A DNA stretch of 64,000 nt from Brasenia schreberi (lineage: Eukaryota; Streptophyta; Magnoliopsida; Nymphaeales; Cabombaceae): contig JAYKKT010000089.1 in assembly GCA_036023115.1 (NCBI GenBank), positions 8,311,001-8,375,000 on the forward strand, read 5' to 3'. The notes under the pieces are model-generated. The model made no database searches, was not told the origin of the DNA, and worked only from the letters and a program-made list of their open reading frames with translations. Below, piece after piece: positions 1 through 11,889 of the stretch. The translations under genes were made by a program, and so were the position numbers. The stretch's first letter is position 1, and the number at the start of each line of letters is the position of its first letter.

Positions 1-1862
1 GAGGAGTTGATACAAATGGTAAAGATTATTTTAGTCGAAGTACTTCCTTCTTGCTGTTTTTCCGTTGACAACGTGCACTAGAGTGTTGTTGACTCATCTG
101 GCAGGCTTCTTCCCTGACTCCGACCATGCATGTGATGAGTTCAATGCCCGAGGGGTGCAAATGTTTGTGTGTGTGTGAGAGAGTAGACTTGAGAGGTCCT
201 GCTTTTCCCAAAACTGAACTGGAACCAGGGCGGTTCTGGTCCCAGTTCAATGCGATCAGTTCTACTTTCGGGTTGAGCCCCAAAACTGAACTGAACTGGA
301 TTGCTCGGGTCCTCTACTAAATACCCGTAGCTTCTAAGAGAAGATATTCTTCCACCTCGACTCGAACCACCCAGGCCACCAGCTTCTTTTCTTTTAGAGA
401 GTAGAGTTCCCAAAGTTTAACAAGATATCCAGAATCCTTGGATTCTCGTGAATTCAGGCCACGTAAAAGTAGAAAAACTGTTTTAAAGTAAAACCTGCTG
501 AACCGCTTTGTAAGTTTAATTTGATTTTCTAAACAAATTTGTTAAAGCTAATCCATGCAATTAGGAAGGGCTCCCACCTTTCTAATTGCTTGAACTTATT
601 TTGAGGCTAAAGTGGCCACATATGAAGCCTTAAAGCTTAGACAATTGATTCAGGCTTCGACAAACAAAGGATTAAAGAATGGCAATGGGCATGATTGCAT
701 TAGCTTAACAAACAAGGATTAATTAATCTTAATTAAGTGAGCCAAACTGAAATACAAAATCGATAGGAAGCCTCAAATATACCTTTAATGTTGTGTCTCA
801 TGAAACTTATTACAATAATAAAAGATACCAATACCAATATAACTTCAGACTTGTGATTGGATTACAGTATGAAGGTTCTCTCGAGTCCAACATAACTAAG
901 AACTATGTTAGGCAGAGCTCAGACCAGTACGAAGCTAAGGATCAATTACAAATAATAAACCAAGAGAGTCATGGTCTTGTGATTTTAAAAAGACAAAAAG
1001 AAAATAAGCAAATTCTCTTGGAGATGTCAAACCGAATTTAGTTTGGGTATGCTTCAACAAGAGCTCATCTTGTTAGGACGATGAAAAGATCAGTCCTTTT
1101 AACATGCTTACGGATCAGCTGAAGTTGGCCAGGGCGATTATTTGCAAGAATACTCCTAGAATAGATATATATATATATATTCAAATGAAGCAAGTATTGC
1201 ATGCGTATACTAGATAAATATCATTACATATGTGTAATTCCATTATAAGGAATCCAATGTGCATATATCCTTCCATCGGTATTCCATCCATTCAAGATGG
1301 TTAACCTTCAATTTTGCTGGAATGACTGATTCACCATTCCTCTTCAAGCAAGTTGGTAAACAAAATGATTGCGAAAATATGTGACCCAAGGATTTCTCAC
1401 AACAGGATTAGAATGCAACGGAGGGTTTCTGTAATAGTAACCATGCTTGTAACTTTTTTTCTTCCATGTTGAGCTCTTGTAGATGTCATGGTTTTTTAAC
1501 TGGTCAACGCTCAAGAGATCATATTTAACTTCTAAAGAAAGAAGGTTAGGGTAACACTATTTTTCAAGGCATAATAAACTCATGTTTATTTGCCACTACA
1601 ACCGGATGCAATGGATTCCGGCAAACACCTTCATGATACAACGAAGACTCTCAGTTCAACTTGCATGAATGCAATTGAGTCAAACAAATCGGCGAAGAAA
1701 ATATGATAGTATTACAAACCCAATTAACCCGACAATAGGACTTTTAAACTCTCTTGAAAAAACCAAATATGAAAGGACCACACCATGAGAGAAATGTTGG
1801 ATTAATCTCGTTTAACAATATCACTATATATAAGTATGGTGACGATGTAGCTCGTGTGATGC
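1..1862. other. Gene-free stretch
   Basis: No open frame here has recognisable protein similarity or plausible splice structure. The stretch about 195-300 is rich in GAACTGGAACC and CGGTTC words that recur elsewhere in the window (24.2, 25.8, 28.3, 36.8 and 40.0 kb) and is probably the edge of an old transposon. A short AT run lies near 1,165-1,180. The rest is AT-rich sequence with no assignable feature. Confidence 0.6.
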
Positions 1863-2204
1863 TACTAATGAGCACAATTGTCACTCGAGAAGTGGATTTT
1901 AATACTACAACATGGCTATTAATTGCATCATAAGTTACAACCTTTATCAAGTGTTACTATTGATCATTATTGTCACTCAAATAAGTAGTTTTAATGCCAC
2001 AATATGTTTACTAATTGCATCATAAGTTACAACCACTATCAAGTTTCTACTAATGAGTACAATTGTCACTTAAGAAATAGCTTTTAATTTCACAAAATGG
2101 CTGTTAATTACATTATAAGTTACATCTATTATCAAGTATTATTAATGAGTACAATTACCACTCAAGAGATGACTTTTAATGCCACAACATGATTGTCATA
2201 ACCC
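1863..2204. repeat. ~93-bp tandem repeat, about four copies
   Basis: The phrase TACTAATGAGTACAATTGTC, with changes, recurs at 1,863, 1,955, 2,048 and 2,140, giving a period of 92-93 bp. Each unit continues through a shared TTTTAAT-GCCACAACATGG stretch and a GCATCATAAGTTACAAC stretch. Copies are visibly diverged. No coding frame runs through the array. Confidence 0.8.
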
Positions 2205-3726
2205 TAAGTATGTTGAAAATTACCCAACAAATTCCCTACTATTTTCAAAATACATTTGAAAAATTATTACTTTGAAAATCTTATAGTTTCAATAAGGTAT
2301 ACCACAATTTAAACCTTTACCAAGCAAAACATGATTTTTACTCCTCAAAATTGAATAGTAGACATGTTTTAAGTTATTGAATTTAATTGAACAAGTATGC
2401 ATGTCTTACTAATAAGATTCTAATTCCATTATATGTCATGTTAAAATTAACACATTTGTATAGGCCTTGTGTTTAGTATCTTTTATCATGAGCCCTTTAA
2501 GAGTCAAGCTTAAAACTTTGAGAAGCGGCCCTACTTCAGACCCTATAAAAGGTGTCTATTGAGAGTAAAGCTCAAATTGTTCTTTCGCTTTATTACCTCA
2601 TTAGGGTTTGAACAAATTATCAAGTATGCACATGTACATACTCGTGGCATGAGATTCTCCATTATATATAATGCTGAATAACACAAATTCATGTTTGATC
2701 AAGTCAAGCAATTTGGTAGAGCTTCATGTTCCACTGGAAATGGCAAAAGAGAGTTGTGTGAATTTTAGATTCCAAGGAATTTCGAGTCGTGACACAACCT
2801 GCTTGGAAAAGGAAAATTAGAAATAATGCTTAATAAGAGATCACCTTTGAACTCCCCTTGTGCAACATGAGACCCTACATGTTCTTTCCACTTAAGCTCT
2901 ACTTACTGCATCGAGTAAAGGTTGAGACCTTTTGTGTTACTAATTTTTTTGTCTGACCTTTTATTTGGTTATGGGCTTCGGGTCAAATATTCAGCTAGGT
3001 CATGAAAAACTTTTCCAATTCGATTGGATCAACAAGTTTTATTGGCGTTTGAGATTTTGAGCTTAAGAATGGATTAGGTTCACCTAAGTGGAATGGTATT
3101 CAAATTTGGTTGAGCTCACCGGTTCCCAACTCAAAATGAGATTTTTGTCCGTGGAAAAAAATGGGTCCACGAAGAAACAGGTTTGAGTTTTTGAATTGTA
3201 AATGAATTGAATTGGGTTAAGGTTTGCATCAGGCGGGAATGGGGCTTTCCTGAATTGGGGTCAACTAAGAACAAATCTAATCAAAATAATGTAAGTGAGT
3301 TAAATCAACCCATGGAAAATGAATTCGGTCACTGATTTTCAAATTGAGAAAAGTTTGGGTCAGAAAGACATCAAATATGGTCGTTCAATAGGAAAATATG
3401 TGGGTAAGTATTGGATTTAAATGAACATATTTGATCAGGACTGGCTAATTGTAACTATGATCCACTTTAGGTTCGATTAGGATAGATAATGGGTCAAGTT
3501 GGGTATGCTTGAGTTTAGATCCAACCCGATTAAACTGAAAAGGAGGGGGATGGTGATGGATTTACAAAAATGGGGGGAAGCACAAAGAAAGAAGAGGTAT
3601 AGCCAACCGGAGGTTGGAGGAAGGTCAAGGGCGATTGGGAGCCACCGGTAGTGAAGGCTTCGACGGCGGACAAAGAGTATGTGCGGCAGGTGAAGACAGT
3701 GAGGCAGACCGACGTATTTGGCAGGG
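2205..3726. other. Gene-free stretch
   Basis: AT-rich sequence with no supported gene. Between about 2,980 and 3,520 there are many GGTT/GGGT-rich words of the kind seen in degenerate plant retroelements, but I could not place them in a family. Confidence 0.5.
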
Positions 3727-4135
3727 TCAAGGCGGCGACGAAAAGGGGCTCCATCTGGTAAGATGGAGTAGAGATGGATGAAAGAAGTAGGGCGACAAAG
3801 AGATGCCGATTTTGGTATTGAGAAATCTGCTGCATTGTGAGCTAATTCCTGTGGAGTTCAGGTGCGGATAGAGAGTGGCTGGGCAGAAACGGGCGATGCT
3901 AGGAACCTTGATGGAGTCACATGTGGGGAAGTAGATGGTGGAAGCTTAGCGACGGTATGGTCTAGGCGGCTCAGGTTCGGTTGATGAATGGGAAGCAATG
4001 AGGCGGGGCCATGGCAGTGGGAAGTGGGGCTTAAGTGGCGGTTTCTGGATATTCGTGCACAGAGAGAGACCCTTGTGATCTTTTCTTTAATTTGTTTTGG
4101 AGATCTTATTACTCACGAAAGAGTGGCAGGTCGAT
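3727..4135. repeat. Copy 1 of a ~0.4-kb duplicated segment
   Basis: This 409-bp stretch is clearly related to 8,962-9,405 in the same orientation. Shared landmarks in order are TCAAGGCGG, GAGTTCAGGTGCGGAT, GAGAGTGGCTGGGCAGAAAC, TTGATGGAGTCAC, GGGATATTCGTGCAC or close variants, and GGCAGGTCGAT. It is more GC-rich than its surroundings. On the minus strand both copies give a proline- and serine-rich frame without a known domain, interrupted differently in each. It could be a captured gene fragment or part of a DNA transposon. Confidence 0.7.
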
Positions 4136-5509
4136 AAAAAATGTGAGTGTTTTTGGTTACCCCGTGAATGAAAAGCATTTTCGTTTTAAGAATAAAAAAT
4201 GAATATTATAACTCGACTTTGATGATGAGAATGCCCTCACCGTAGAAACATAGTATAATTGTTATCCATAAATCTTTTTAAAAAAAAATCCTAATTACCC
4301 CCACTAGAGATTCTCTACTCTTCCCTCTCCTCACCATTTTCTCCTCCTTTGCTCACCAGTTTCTTCTTCTCTTGAGGCTTTTCCTTTATTTTCAACATCC
4401 TTTCTCTCTCTCTCTCTCTTACTAATAAATTGGTTGACTTCTTGGTACATCTTACTCTTTTCAACTGTTTTTTTAATGACTTTTTGATTTCTTAATCATC
4501 TCTCTCGATATCTTTTAAACTTCTTTCTCTGTTATTCTTAATCTCTATCTTGATCTAACATAAATCTCACAGAATTCGATAGAAATAGAGCGGTAAAAGA
4601 CAAATATGAATATGATGTACCACTATTTGAGAAGCAATATATTATGAGTGTGTTTTTATCCTAAAGATGATGCGATTGAATCGCATCACTCTTCATGACC
4701 AATGATGAAGTGCGCTTAAGGTCTGTTATATTAAAATGATACATATATCTTGAGCTCATCACCGTTTGAAGGGTGATACACAGTGGCCACATTTTTTCCC
4801 CAAAAAATAATATCTGCATTAAGAGAATGAAAGAGAGAGAGAGAGAAACAAAAAAGAACAATTAAAAAATGTTAAAAAGAATGTATATTTAGTAAAAAAG
4901 GTGTTTGTATCCAGTCATCTAACATACAAGATATTTATATAGAAAACCTCATAGTCTAGTTTATTACACTACAATAAGGATAAACCGAGATGACTAGTCC
5001 AACCAAATTCATGTCTCATAAGATCCAGATCCAAGTCCACCACTAGCATTAGCTTAATGGGAGGGGCACACTATTCTGTCACCGAGTGGAGAGTCCTCCT
5101 CTCAAAGGACGCAACTGCATCCTTGTATTTTAAAAAAAGTTCAAATGCTGATTGACAACAGTTCTTAATCTACAACTGAAATCACCTTGAAACCGATGAT
5201 TCTAAAATTGAAACAAAAACCAGCCTTGGAGCGGTTTGGTTCCAGTTTTAACACGGGTCCTTGTGTGCTTCAACGAAAAATTGGTTTAGACCAAACAAAA
5301 TCAAACATCTTATATTTTGCACAAAAGGAAAACATTTTTTTTTTCTATAAAAAATCCATCTTATATGGAATTTCTCTGGCAGACTAAAACAGGATCTCGT
5401 GCACCATATTCTATTAGAACTCTAGTCATATATTCATCAAATACAAAGTTAATTTGAATAACAACATCATTAATGAAGTTTAAAAGATGACCTCTCAATT
5501 ACCCGATTC
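4136..5509. other. Gene-free stretch with CT-rich tract
   Basis: A CT-rich patch at about 4,310-4,420 ends in a short (CT)n run. A stretch at about 5,045-5,125 resembles a badly decayed copy of the SINE family described at 49,248: a TTAGCTTAA box followed by GTGGAGAGT and a CTCTCAAAGGA word. Nothing else is assignable. Confidence 0.4.
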
Positions 5510-5904
5510 TCATGTGGCTCGGTCAATGACCGTTGAGCATCCTGCGATAAGTAGTGTCATACCCGGATAAACAAAGAGAGTTACATTAGGCTTCCGAAAG
5601 GGAGTGTAAAACTTTGTCGGATTTGTATACTATAGATTACATAAATTATGGGCATTGTTTTGGGGCATCTCCACCTAATGACGTATTCCATAGCCCGAAT
5701 GCAGTGATAAGTAAACAAGGACCACTACATTTTCGCCCGAATGTAGTGAATCAATTATAAAGAGGGTTCTCACATCATGAACGAGTGTAGGTAAAGAAGT
5801 TAGTCCCGCTACATTGCCGCTCAAATATAGTGAATAATTTATAGAGAGTGTCTCCGCATTTTCAATATGAACGTATGAGAGGGAGTAAGGAAGCTAGTCC
5901 TAGA

Positions 5905-6649
5905 TAATAAGATTCATATTGGTTCATGGAATATCGGAACATTATTCGATAAGTTAATAGAGGTAGTAGATACTATGATTCCGAGAAAGATCCATATTCT
6001 ATGTTTACAAAAGACAAAGTAGGTTGGAGAAAAAGCAAAGGGGATAGAGGATATAAGTTTTATATTATGGTATTCAGGTAAGGAAAAGGTTCGAAACAGA
6101 GTTGGTATTATCGTAAATAAAGATTTAAAAGATAGTGTAGTAGACATACAATGATATGGTGACTGAATCATGATATTGAAATTAGTGTTAGGAGCAGAGC
6201 TTTTGAATATAGTTTGTGCTTACGCACCCCAAGGAGGACTAGAAGATAGTATAAAGACAACTTTTTGGCAAGAGTTAGATAAGGTGATTCAAAGGATTCT
6301 ACAAAGGGAGATGATTTGTTTAGGAGGAGACTTAAATGGACATGTCGGTAAAGATGCATTAGGATATCAAGGTATTCATGGAAACTTTGGTTTTGCAGAT
6401 ATAAATGAGGAAGATAGGGAGATTTTAAATTTTGCTATGGCATTTGATCTCTTTATAGTCAATACAATATTAAAAAAACGAGATGAACATTTAATTACTT
6501 ATAAGAGTGGTTTATCACAAACACAAATTGATTACTTTATTTGTAGAAAAAAATATAGAGCATGTTGTAAAGATTGCAAAGTAATTCGAGGAGAAAACTT
6601 AACCACCCAACATCGACTTTTAGTTATGGATTTACAAATAAAAAAATGA
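5905..6649 (+). pseudogene. RTE LINE endonuclease domain (broken)
   Basis: The upstream part (5,905-6,160) reads like an APE start (GSWNIGTL) but has stop codons. The longest clean frame, 6,170-6,649, contains CAYAPQGG, GGDLNGHVG and QIDYF, which match the substrate-binding and catalytic core of RTE-type AP endonucleases. In a live element this domain nicks the genomic target for target-primed reverse transcription. It ends at a stop after MDLQIKK, with no continuous frame to the reverse transcriptase. Confidence 0.85.
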
Positions 6650-6829
6650 ACAAAGAAGAAAAGAATGCATCAAGCTATTTAGACTAAATGGTGGATCCTC
6701 AAAAGCGAGAAATAATTATATTTAAATAGAAAGTACTTCAAGGAGATGCTTGAAATTATATTGGTACACCTTGTGATATGTGAAACAATATTGTTATACA
6801 TATTAGGAAAGTAGCGAAAGATGTATTAG

Positions 6830-8560
6830 GTGAATCAAAGAGAAGTGTACCGACACAAAAAAAAGCTTTGTGGTAGAGTGAAGTATTGCAAAATAAAATT
6901 CATGACAAAGAGGGTATGTTACAAACTACATTATGCTAAGAAAACTTTAGAGGCTTATAAGAAAGCAAAGAAGGAAGCGAAAAAGACCGTCAGTGAAGCA
7001 AAAGCTAAACTTTGGGAGGATTTATATAAAAAGCTCAACTCAAAAGAGGGTAAAAGAGATATTTTTAAGATAACTAGGACCAGAGATAAGAAAACTAAAG
7101 ATCTTAATTATGTTAGATGCATTAAAGACGATAATGAAAAGATTCTAGTGGCAAGTGATGATAAGAAATAAATAGAAAAACTATTTTTATAAGCTTTTTA
7201 ATAAAAATAAAGATGTTAATATTAGCTTAGGAGAGTTAGCCAAATCAGAGAAGTATATAAACTACAATTTCTATCGATGTATTCAAAAGAATGAAGTCAA
7301 AGAGACTCTTAAACATATAAAGGGTGGTAAATCGGTAAGACTAGACAATATTCCTATAAAAGTTTTGAAAATATTAGGAGAAATAGAATTCACTTGGCTC
7401 ATAAGACTATTTAATGAAATATGGAGAAACCAAAAGATGCCCGAGGAATGAAGAGCGAATACATTTTTACCCATATATAAGAACAAGAAAGACATTCAGA
7501 ATTGTGCGAATTATCGAGATATCAAGTTAATGAGCCATACTATTAGATTGTGGGAAAGAATTATAGAACGTAGGTTAAGACAAGTATAAGTACAATAGAG
7601 AACCAATTTGGATTCATGTTAGGCAGATATACTGTTGAAGTGATTTACCTTTTGAGACGTCTTATGAAACATTTTAGAGGAAAAAAAAAACTTGACATGA
7701 TATTTATTAATATAAAAAAAGCTTATGATAGAGTACCAGGAGAGGTTCTTTAGAAAACCTTAGAAAAAAGAGGTATCCCATTGACATACATTAACCTTAT
7801 AAGAGACATGTACGATGGTGTAAAAACATGTGTGAGAACTCATGAAGGAATGACAGACTTCTTTGAAGTTAATATTGGGTTACATCAAGGATCAACTTTA
7901 AGTCCATGCTTGTTTATGATGGTGATTGATGAGTTAACAAAACATATTCAAGATGAAGTACCTTGGTATATGTTATTTGCACATGACATTGCGTTAGTGG
8001 AGCAGTCTAAGGAGAAAGTTAATACAAAATTGGAACTATGGAGAGAAACATTAGAAAGCAAAGGTCTCTGACTTAATAGAACAAAGATAGAATATATGGA
8101 ATGTAAGTTTATCATTTGGTTACTTCAGAGGACATAAAAATTAAAATTGACACACATTGCATCTCCCAAAAGAAAAGTTTTAAATATCTATGGTCAATTT
8201 TTGAGAGTGATGGAAGAATTGATCGAGATGCTACACATAGAATTAATGCTGATTGGTTCAAATGAAGAGGAGCATAAGGTATTCTTTGTGATAAGAAGAT
8301 ATCATTAAAGTTAAAAGGTAAATATTATAGACCAATAATTAAACCTGTCATGTTTATGGTTATGAGAAAAGATGTCTGTGATAGAAACGAAGATGTCTGA
8401 GATGAATGAGTGGTTATACAAGAAAAGACTGTATACATAATGAGGTTATTAGAAACAAATTAAGAGTGACATGAATATCGACTAAAATGAGAGAATATTG
8501 TTTAATATGGTTTGGCCGTAAAAAGAAGAACTTGTTATAAGGTATCAAAAACTAAATTTT
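6830..8560 (+). pseudogene. RTE LINE reverse transcriptase (broken)
   Basis: A lysine-rich linker (6,830-7,171) leads into fingers and palm sequence spread over several frames. The best block (7,781-8,071) has IRDMYDGVKTCVRTHEG, IGLHQGSTLSPCLF and YMLFAHDIALV. The last corresponds to the metal-binding Y/F-x-D-D motif with the first aspartate replaced by histidine. Sequence to about 8,560 still resembles the C-terminal thumb region of family members, in fragments. A less decayed relative of the same block lies on the minus strand at 13,547-13,858. Confidence 0.85.
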
Positions 8561-8660
8561 AAAAGTATTAAAATAGACATAGAACTAGCACAAAAGTATT
8601 GTAAAGAAACAATAAACAAAGTAGCTGACACGGCTGTGCGGAAACAAATAGCCGACCCTT

Positions 8661-8961
8661 AAGGTGGTAGGATGCGACGAGGCCTGTTCCATTTGAACGA
8701 GGAGGGAGTCCGACGATGTTCTCTGGCTTTAGGAGGTTTGCGACGATCGATCGTCCCCTGTTGCCGGAATCAACATTGTTCTCATCGCTAGAAATGTGAT
8801 GAAACGGGTGAAGTGGAAAGGTGGGAGGCTTCCCTTCTTTCTCTGTCTACAATTTTCGATGACAACGATAACGATGACGGAGACAATGTCAAACCACATA
8901 GAACCCAACAGTAAACCAAATAGAACCATGAGATCCCCATCGTGTCGGGTATTGCTACCGT
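8661..8961. other. Spacer after the LINE
   Basis: Moderately GC-rich sequence between the LINE end and duplicated-segment copy 2. Short open frames on both strands show no recognisable family. Confidence 0.4.
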
Positions 8962-9405
8962 ATCAAGGCGGTGGCGAAAAGGGGCTTCATCTGGGAAGAT
9001 GTGGTAGCGATGGATGAAGGAAGTAGGGTGGTAGAGAGATGTCGATTTTGGTATTCCGATGGTGGAGAAATCTGGTACGGTGTGAGCTGATTCCGGTGGA
9101 GTTCAGGTGCGGATGGAGAGTGGCTGGGCAGAAACTGGCGATGTTAGGGGCCTTGATGGAGTCACGGGTGGGGAAGCAGACGGTGGAAGCTTTGCAGCGG
9201 CATGATCTAGGCGGTTGAGGCAGTTCGGGTTCGGCTGATGAATGGGAGGTAACGAGGTAGGGCCAAGGCGGTGGGAAGCGGGGCTTAAGTTACAGTTTTG
9301 GGATATTCGTGCACAAAGAGAGACACTTATGATTTTTTCTTTTCTTTTCTTTTCTTTGTTTTTGTTTTTTAGGTCATACAACTCATGGAAGAATGGCAGG
9401 TCGAT
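8962..9405. repeat. Copy 2 of the ~0.4-kb duplicated segment
   Basis: This 444-bp stretch is related to 3,727-4,135 in the same orientation and differs by substitutions and a few indels, including an extended TTTTCTTTTC tract near 9,335-9,370. The minus-strand frame is proline-rich (SPPVTPSRPLTSPVSAQPLS) but has no domain I recognise. The RTE LINE sits between the two copies. Confidence 0.7.
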
Positions 9406-9930
9406 CAAGAGAAGCATCTTGCCATGGCTGACGGACCGGGAAGTGCGAAAAAGAGGGAGAAAAGGAAGAAATTGATGAGCCATCCGTTCTGATTGTCTAG
9501 AGCGGGTTGCGAAGTGCTCCGACCATCGATAATAACATTCCGGTGCCGAACAATGACTATGCGTCTGGCTTGCCGCGCCAGAGCTGGAGGAAGTGTATCC
9601 GACATTTCGATGCATCTCAAAGGTAAGGTCTGTATGTGTGCGTGCATATGTGCTTTTGTGTGGTTGCGTATGGTATCTATTTGTATTTGGTATCATTCAT
9701 ATTCATCCTATGCAATGCTCTCTCTCTCTCTCGAGAGGTTTGTGCTGAATCTCAGTGCCTTTGCATCCCAAAAATCAAACTATTGCCTATTGAATTTGAT
9801 TGGCCATTATATGTTCTTCCCGTATTGGGGTTATGGAGTAAGAGAGCGTGAATATGTTCTTAGATGTTTACGAATGGTATATGGTCGTGGCAAAACTTGC
9901 CTTTGATATTGTAAGATATCTTTTATGTTA
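9406..9930 (+). other. GC-rich stretch with exon-like features, unassigned
   Basis: From about 9,503 to 9,617 one plus-strand frame reads PTIDNNIPVPNNDYASG and then LPRQSWRKCIRHFDAS with balanced codon use, and ends at CAAAG/GTAAGG, a good donor site. Upstream, TTTTTTAG at about 9,371 could be an acceptor. A stop codon lies just before this block in the same frame and I recognise no family. It may be an exon of a gene fragment belonging to the duplicated segment, or chance. Beyond 9,720 there is a short CT run and nothing else. Confidence 0.25.
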
Positions 9931-9938
9931 ACTAGCAT

Positions 9939-11087
9939 CTATGTTGCATGGATACGGGTACAGTATCAGTACCCGGTATTGTATGGGTACGGGGTATACC
10001 ATTATTAAAAAGTATAATAAAAAGATAAATTTATATAAATAAATATAAACACAATACCAAATACAAAGTATATTATATAAAAAGAAGAAAGTTTCATTAA
10101 ATAATAACATTTTCAATTGTATAAATATAACTTTCGTATCAAAATTCATATTCTAAACATAATATCTTTGAATCAAAATAAATTAAAAAAAGACTAGACG
10201 CTTTTGAAACCTAAGGATGCATGAAACATAGAAGGTATCTACCTTGAAAGAAAGAATATATTAACAAGTAAAAACCTAGATGAGCAAAATGAAGAAAGTC
10301 AAAAGAAGAGAGGATTTGAACATGCGTGAATTTACACTCACTATTGCCTATACCTATAGTTATCAACCAATCTATCTAGATATATATAAAATCCCAAACT
10401 TGGGTGGCAAATTAGGACAAATCGGAAGAACAAAATAGGAGATGCAAGTCATAAAAGTTCGAATATAGGATTATGTGAGAAGCTGAACTCTTTGAATTCA
10501 AACTTGTTGAACCAATTCTCCTATTTGAGAGCCCCTGTAATAAAATTATAATATATAAATGGTTTGATTCAAGCATTTTAGCTTGCAAAAGCAAGGAAGA
10601 AAACAATTTTGTATATCCTAGTAACTAACATGTTATAAATTGTACTCCTTAATGTAAATCAAAATTCATTTCGTAGTAACTAACTTGGAAGAAGAAGGGG
10701 GAATGGAGAAGCCTGCACTAATGAAGATAACTTCTTTTCGGCGTTCGCGAGCGACAATGGAGAATTGGAAGAAGAAGGGGGAATCAAGGAGCCTACACCA
10801 CCATCGCTCACCGTCCGTCGTCCGAAAGAGAGAGAGGATACATAGTAGCACCAAACAGAGCATAGAGAGAGGGGGTAACCCACGATTAGGATTTAAAGAT
10901 TTAAAATGGATCGGGCAATCCATATCCATATGGATCACCCGATCCATTAGTATCTGATAGGGTACTTGACATACTCATATCGAGTATGTGTCTACGTGTA
11001 TTTGCGAACGTATTGATATGCATACCCATATCCTATATGTATGAGATATGAGTACGTTAGCCATTTAAGCATATCCGTATAACATAG
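9939..11087. mobile_element. hAT-like non-autonomous DNA element
   Basis: The left end reads CTATGTTGCATGGATAC; the inverted right end reads CTATGTTATACGGATAT, 13 of 17 matching. The 8-bp flanks are ACTAGCAT (9,931-9,938) and ACTATCAT (11,088-11,095), one mismatch, as expected for hAT target duplications. Both subterminal zones are packed with GGGTAC / GATATG words. No transposase is visible. The interior (about 10,685-10,870) has two partial copies of a GAAGAAGAAGGGGGAAT phrase and a GC-richer patch that may be captured sequence. Confidence 0.65.
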
Positions 11088-11184
11088 ACTATCATATACT
11101 TTGTTGTTTTTTTAAAATATGGAATATGTTGGTTACATTAATAAATAATTGTAATTTTCTTTTCTTTCTCTTTCAATATTATGG

Positions 11185-11487
11185 TGTATAATAGTTATCA
11201 ATGTAAATAATCAGGTATCTTGTTTATTGAACTACATGCACAACAACCACAAATGGCTAAATTTATCGATAAAAAAAGCTCTATTTATAGAACATGAAAT
11301 ACAACATTTATATTAGGGAAAGAAAAGAAGGGTCCCAACGACTATCTCAACTAGTCGTTGGGAGCTGGATGATCAACCCTCAACGGCTAGTTGGGGGCCC
11401 TAAGGCCCTGGATAGGGCCCTATCGGCCCGGCCAGGTCAAGGTGGTCCATGAGCCCTAATGGCCCGTACCTATTACATGTTTTAACA
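11185..11487 (-). mobile_element. LTR remnant (3' LTR of a minus-strand LTR retrotransposon)
   Basis: Read on the minus strand the LTR starts TGTTAAAACATGTAATAGG, contains GGGCCATTAGGGC and a TATAAATAG box (complement of 11,281-11,289), and plausibly ends at TATACA (11,185). The first ~60 bp and the CAACTAGCC / CCAACG words match the solo LTR at 13,068-13,541, so both belong to one family. The lower border is a guess from the TG...CA rule. Confidence 0.6.
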
Positions 11488-11560
11488 CCCCTCCTCAAAC
11501 TTACGGTGGATTACCGAAAGTTTGTCTAAGAAGATCATAAATCAAATAGAGCTCAATTCT
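11488..11560 (-). mobile_element. Polypurine tract and end of internal region
   Basis: Immediately outside the LTR, the minus strand reads GTTTGAGGAGGGG just before TGTTAA. That is the position and composition of the polypurine tract that primes plus-strand DNA synthesis in LTR retrotransposons. The preceding sequence shows no coding frame. It fixes the orientation of the element: minus strand, with this LTR as the 3' one. The element appears truncated beyond this. Confidence 0.55.
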
Positions 11561-11889
11561 TGTGTTCGCTTGTAACAAGAATTTCCATAATAATAGTATC
11601 AAAGTTGCCACAACTTCTTTGGAAACAACTCCAATTCATTTTCCATCCTCCATGAAGATCATTGAAGTATTAATGCAAACATTTCCTCAATCTCTGAAAC
11701 CAACGAGACAATTTATGATATATAATCTAAAAAGCAAACAAAAAATGAGTCAAATAAGTTTATGAAGTTGATTTGCTCTAATTTAGGAAAGTCATTTGAT
11801 AGAAAACATTGATATCATCTAAATAAGATTGTCCATTATAACAAATATGTTCATAAATCACTACAAAACTTGTGATATTATAAGGGGTC

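Larger units (their letters stand above)
5510..8660 (+). mobile_element. Nearly full-length, inactive RTE-clade LINE
   Basis: A non-LTR retrotransposon in sense orientation. The 5' part (about 5,510-5,900) carries the CCCGGATAAA, TTAGGCTTCCGA and AAACTTTGTCGGA words typical of plant RTE leaders and also found at 49.5 kb. An AP-endonuclease region follows (about 5,905-6,650), then a linker and a reverse transcriptase (about 6,830-8,560). The 3' end is near ATAGCCGACCC at about 8,650. Stops and frameshifts break the frame in many places, and the catalytic FADD motif reads FAHD, so it cannot move itself. RTE assignment rests on the phrases GGDLNGHVG and IGLHQGSTLSP. Confidence 0.88.

Noticed and set aside
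9103..9696. 197-aa minus-strand proline/serine-rich frame
   Set aside because: It runs through the duplicated segment and a T/C-rich tract, has no domain, and the related copy at 3.7 kb is interrupted.
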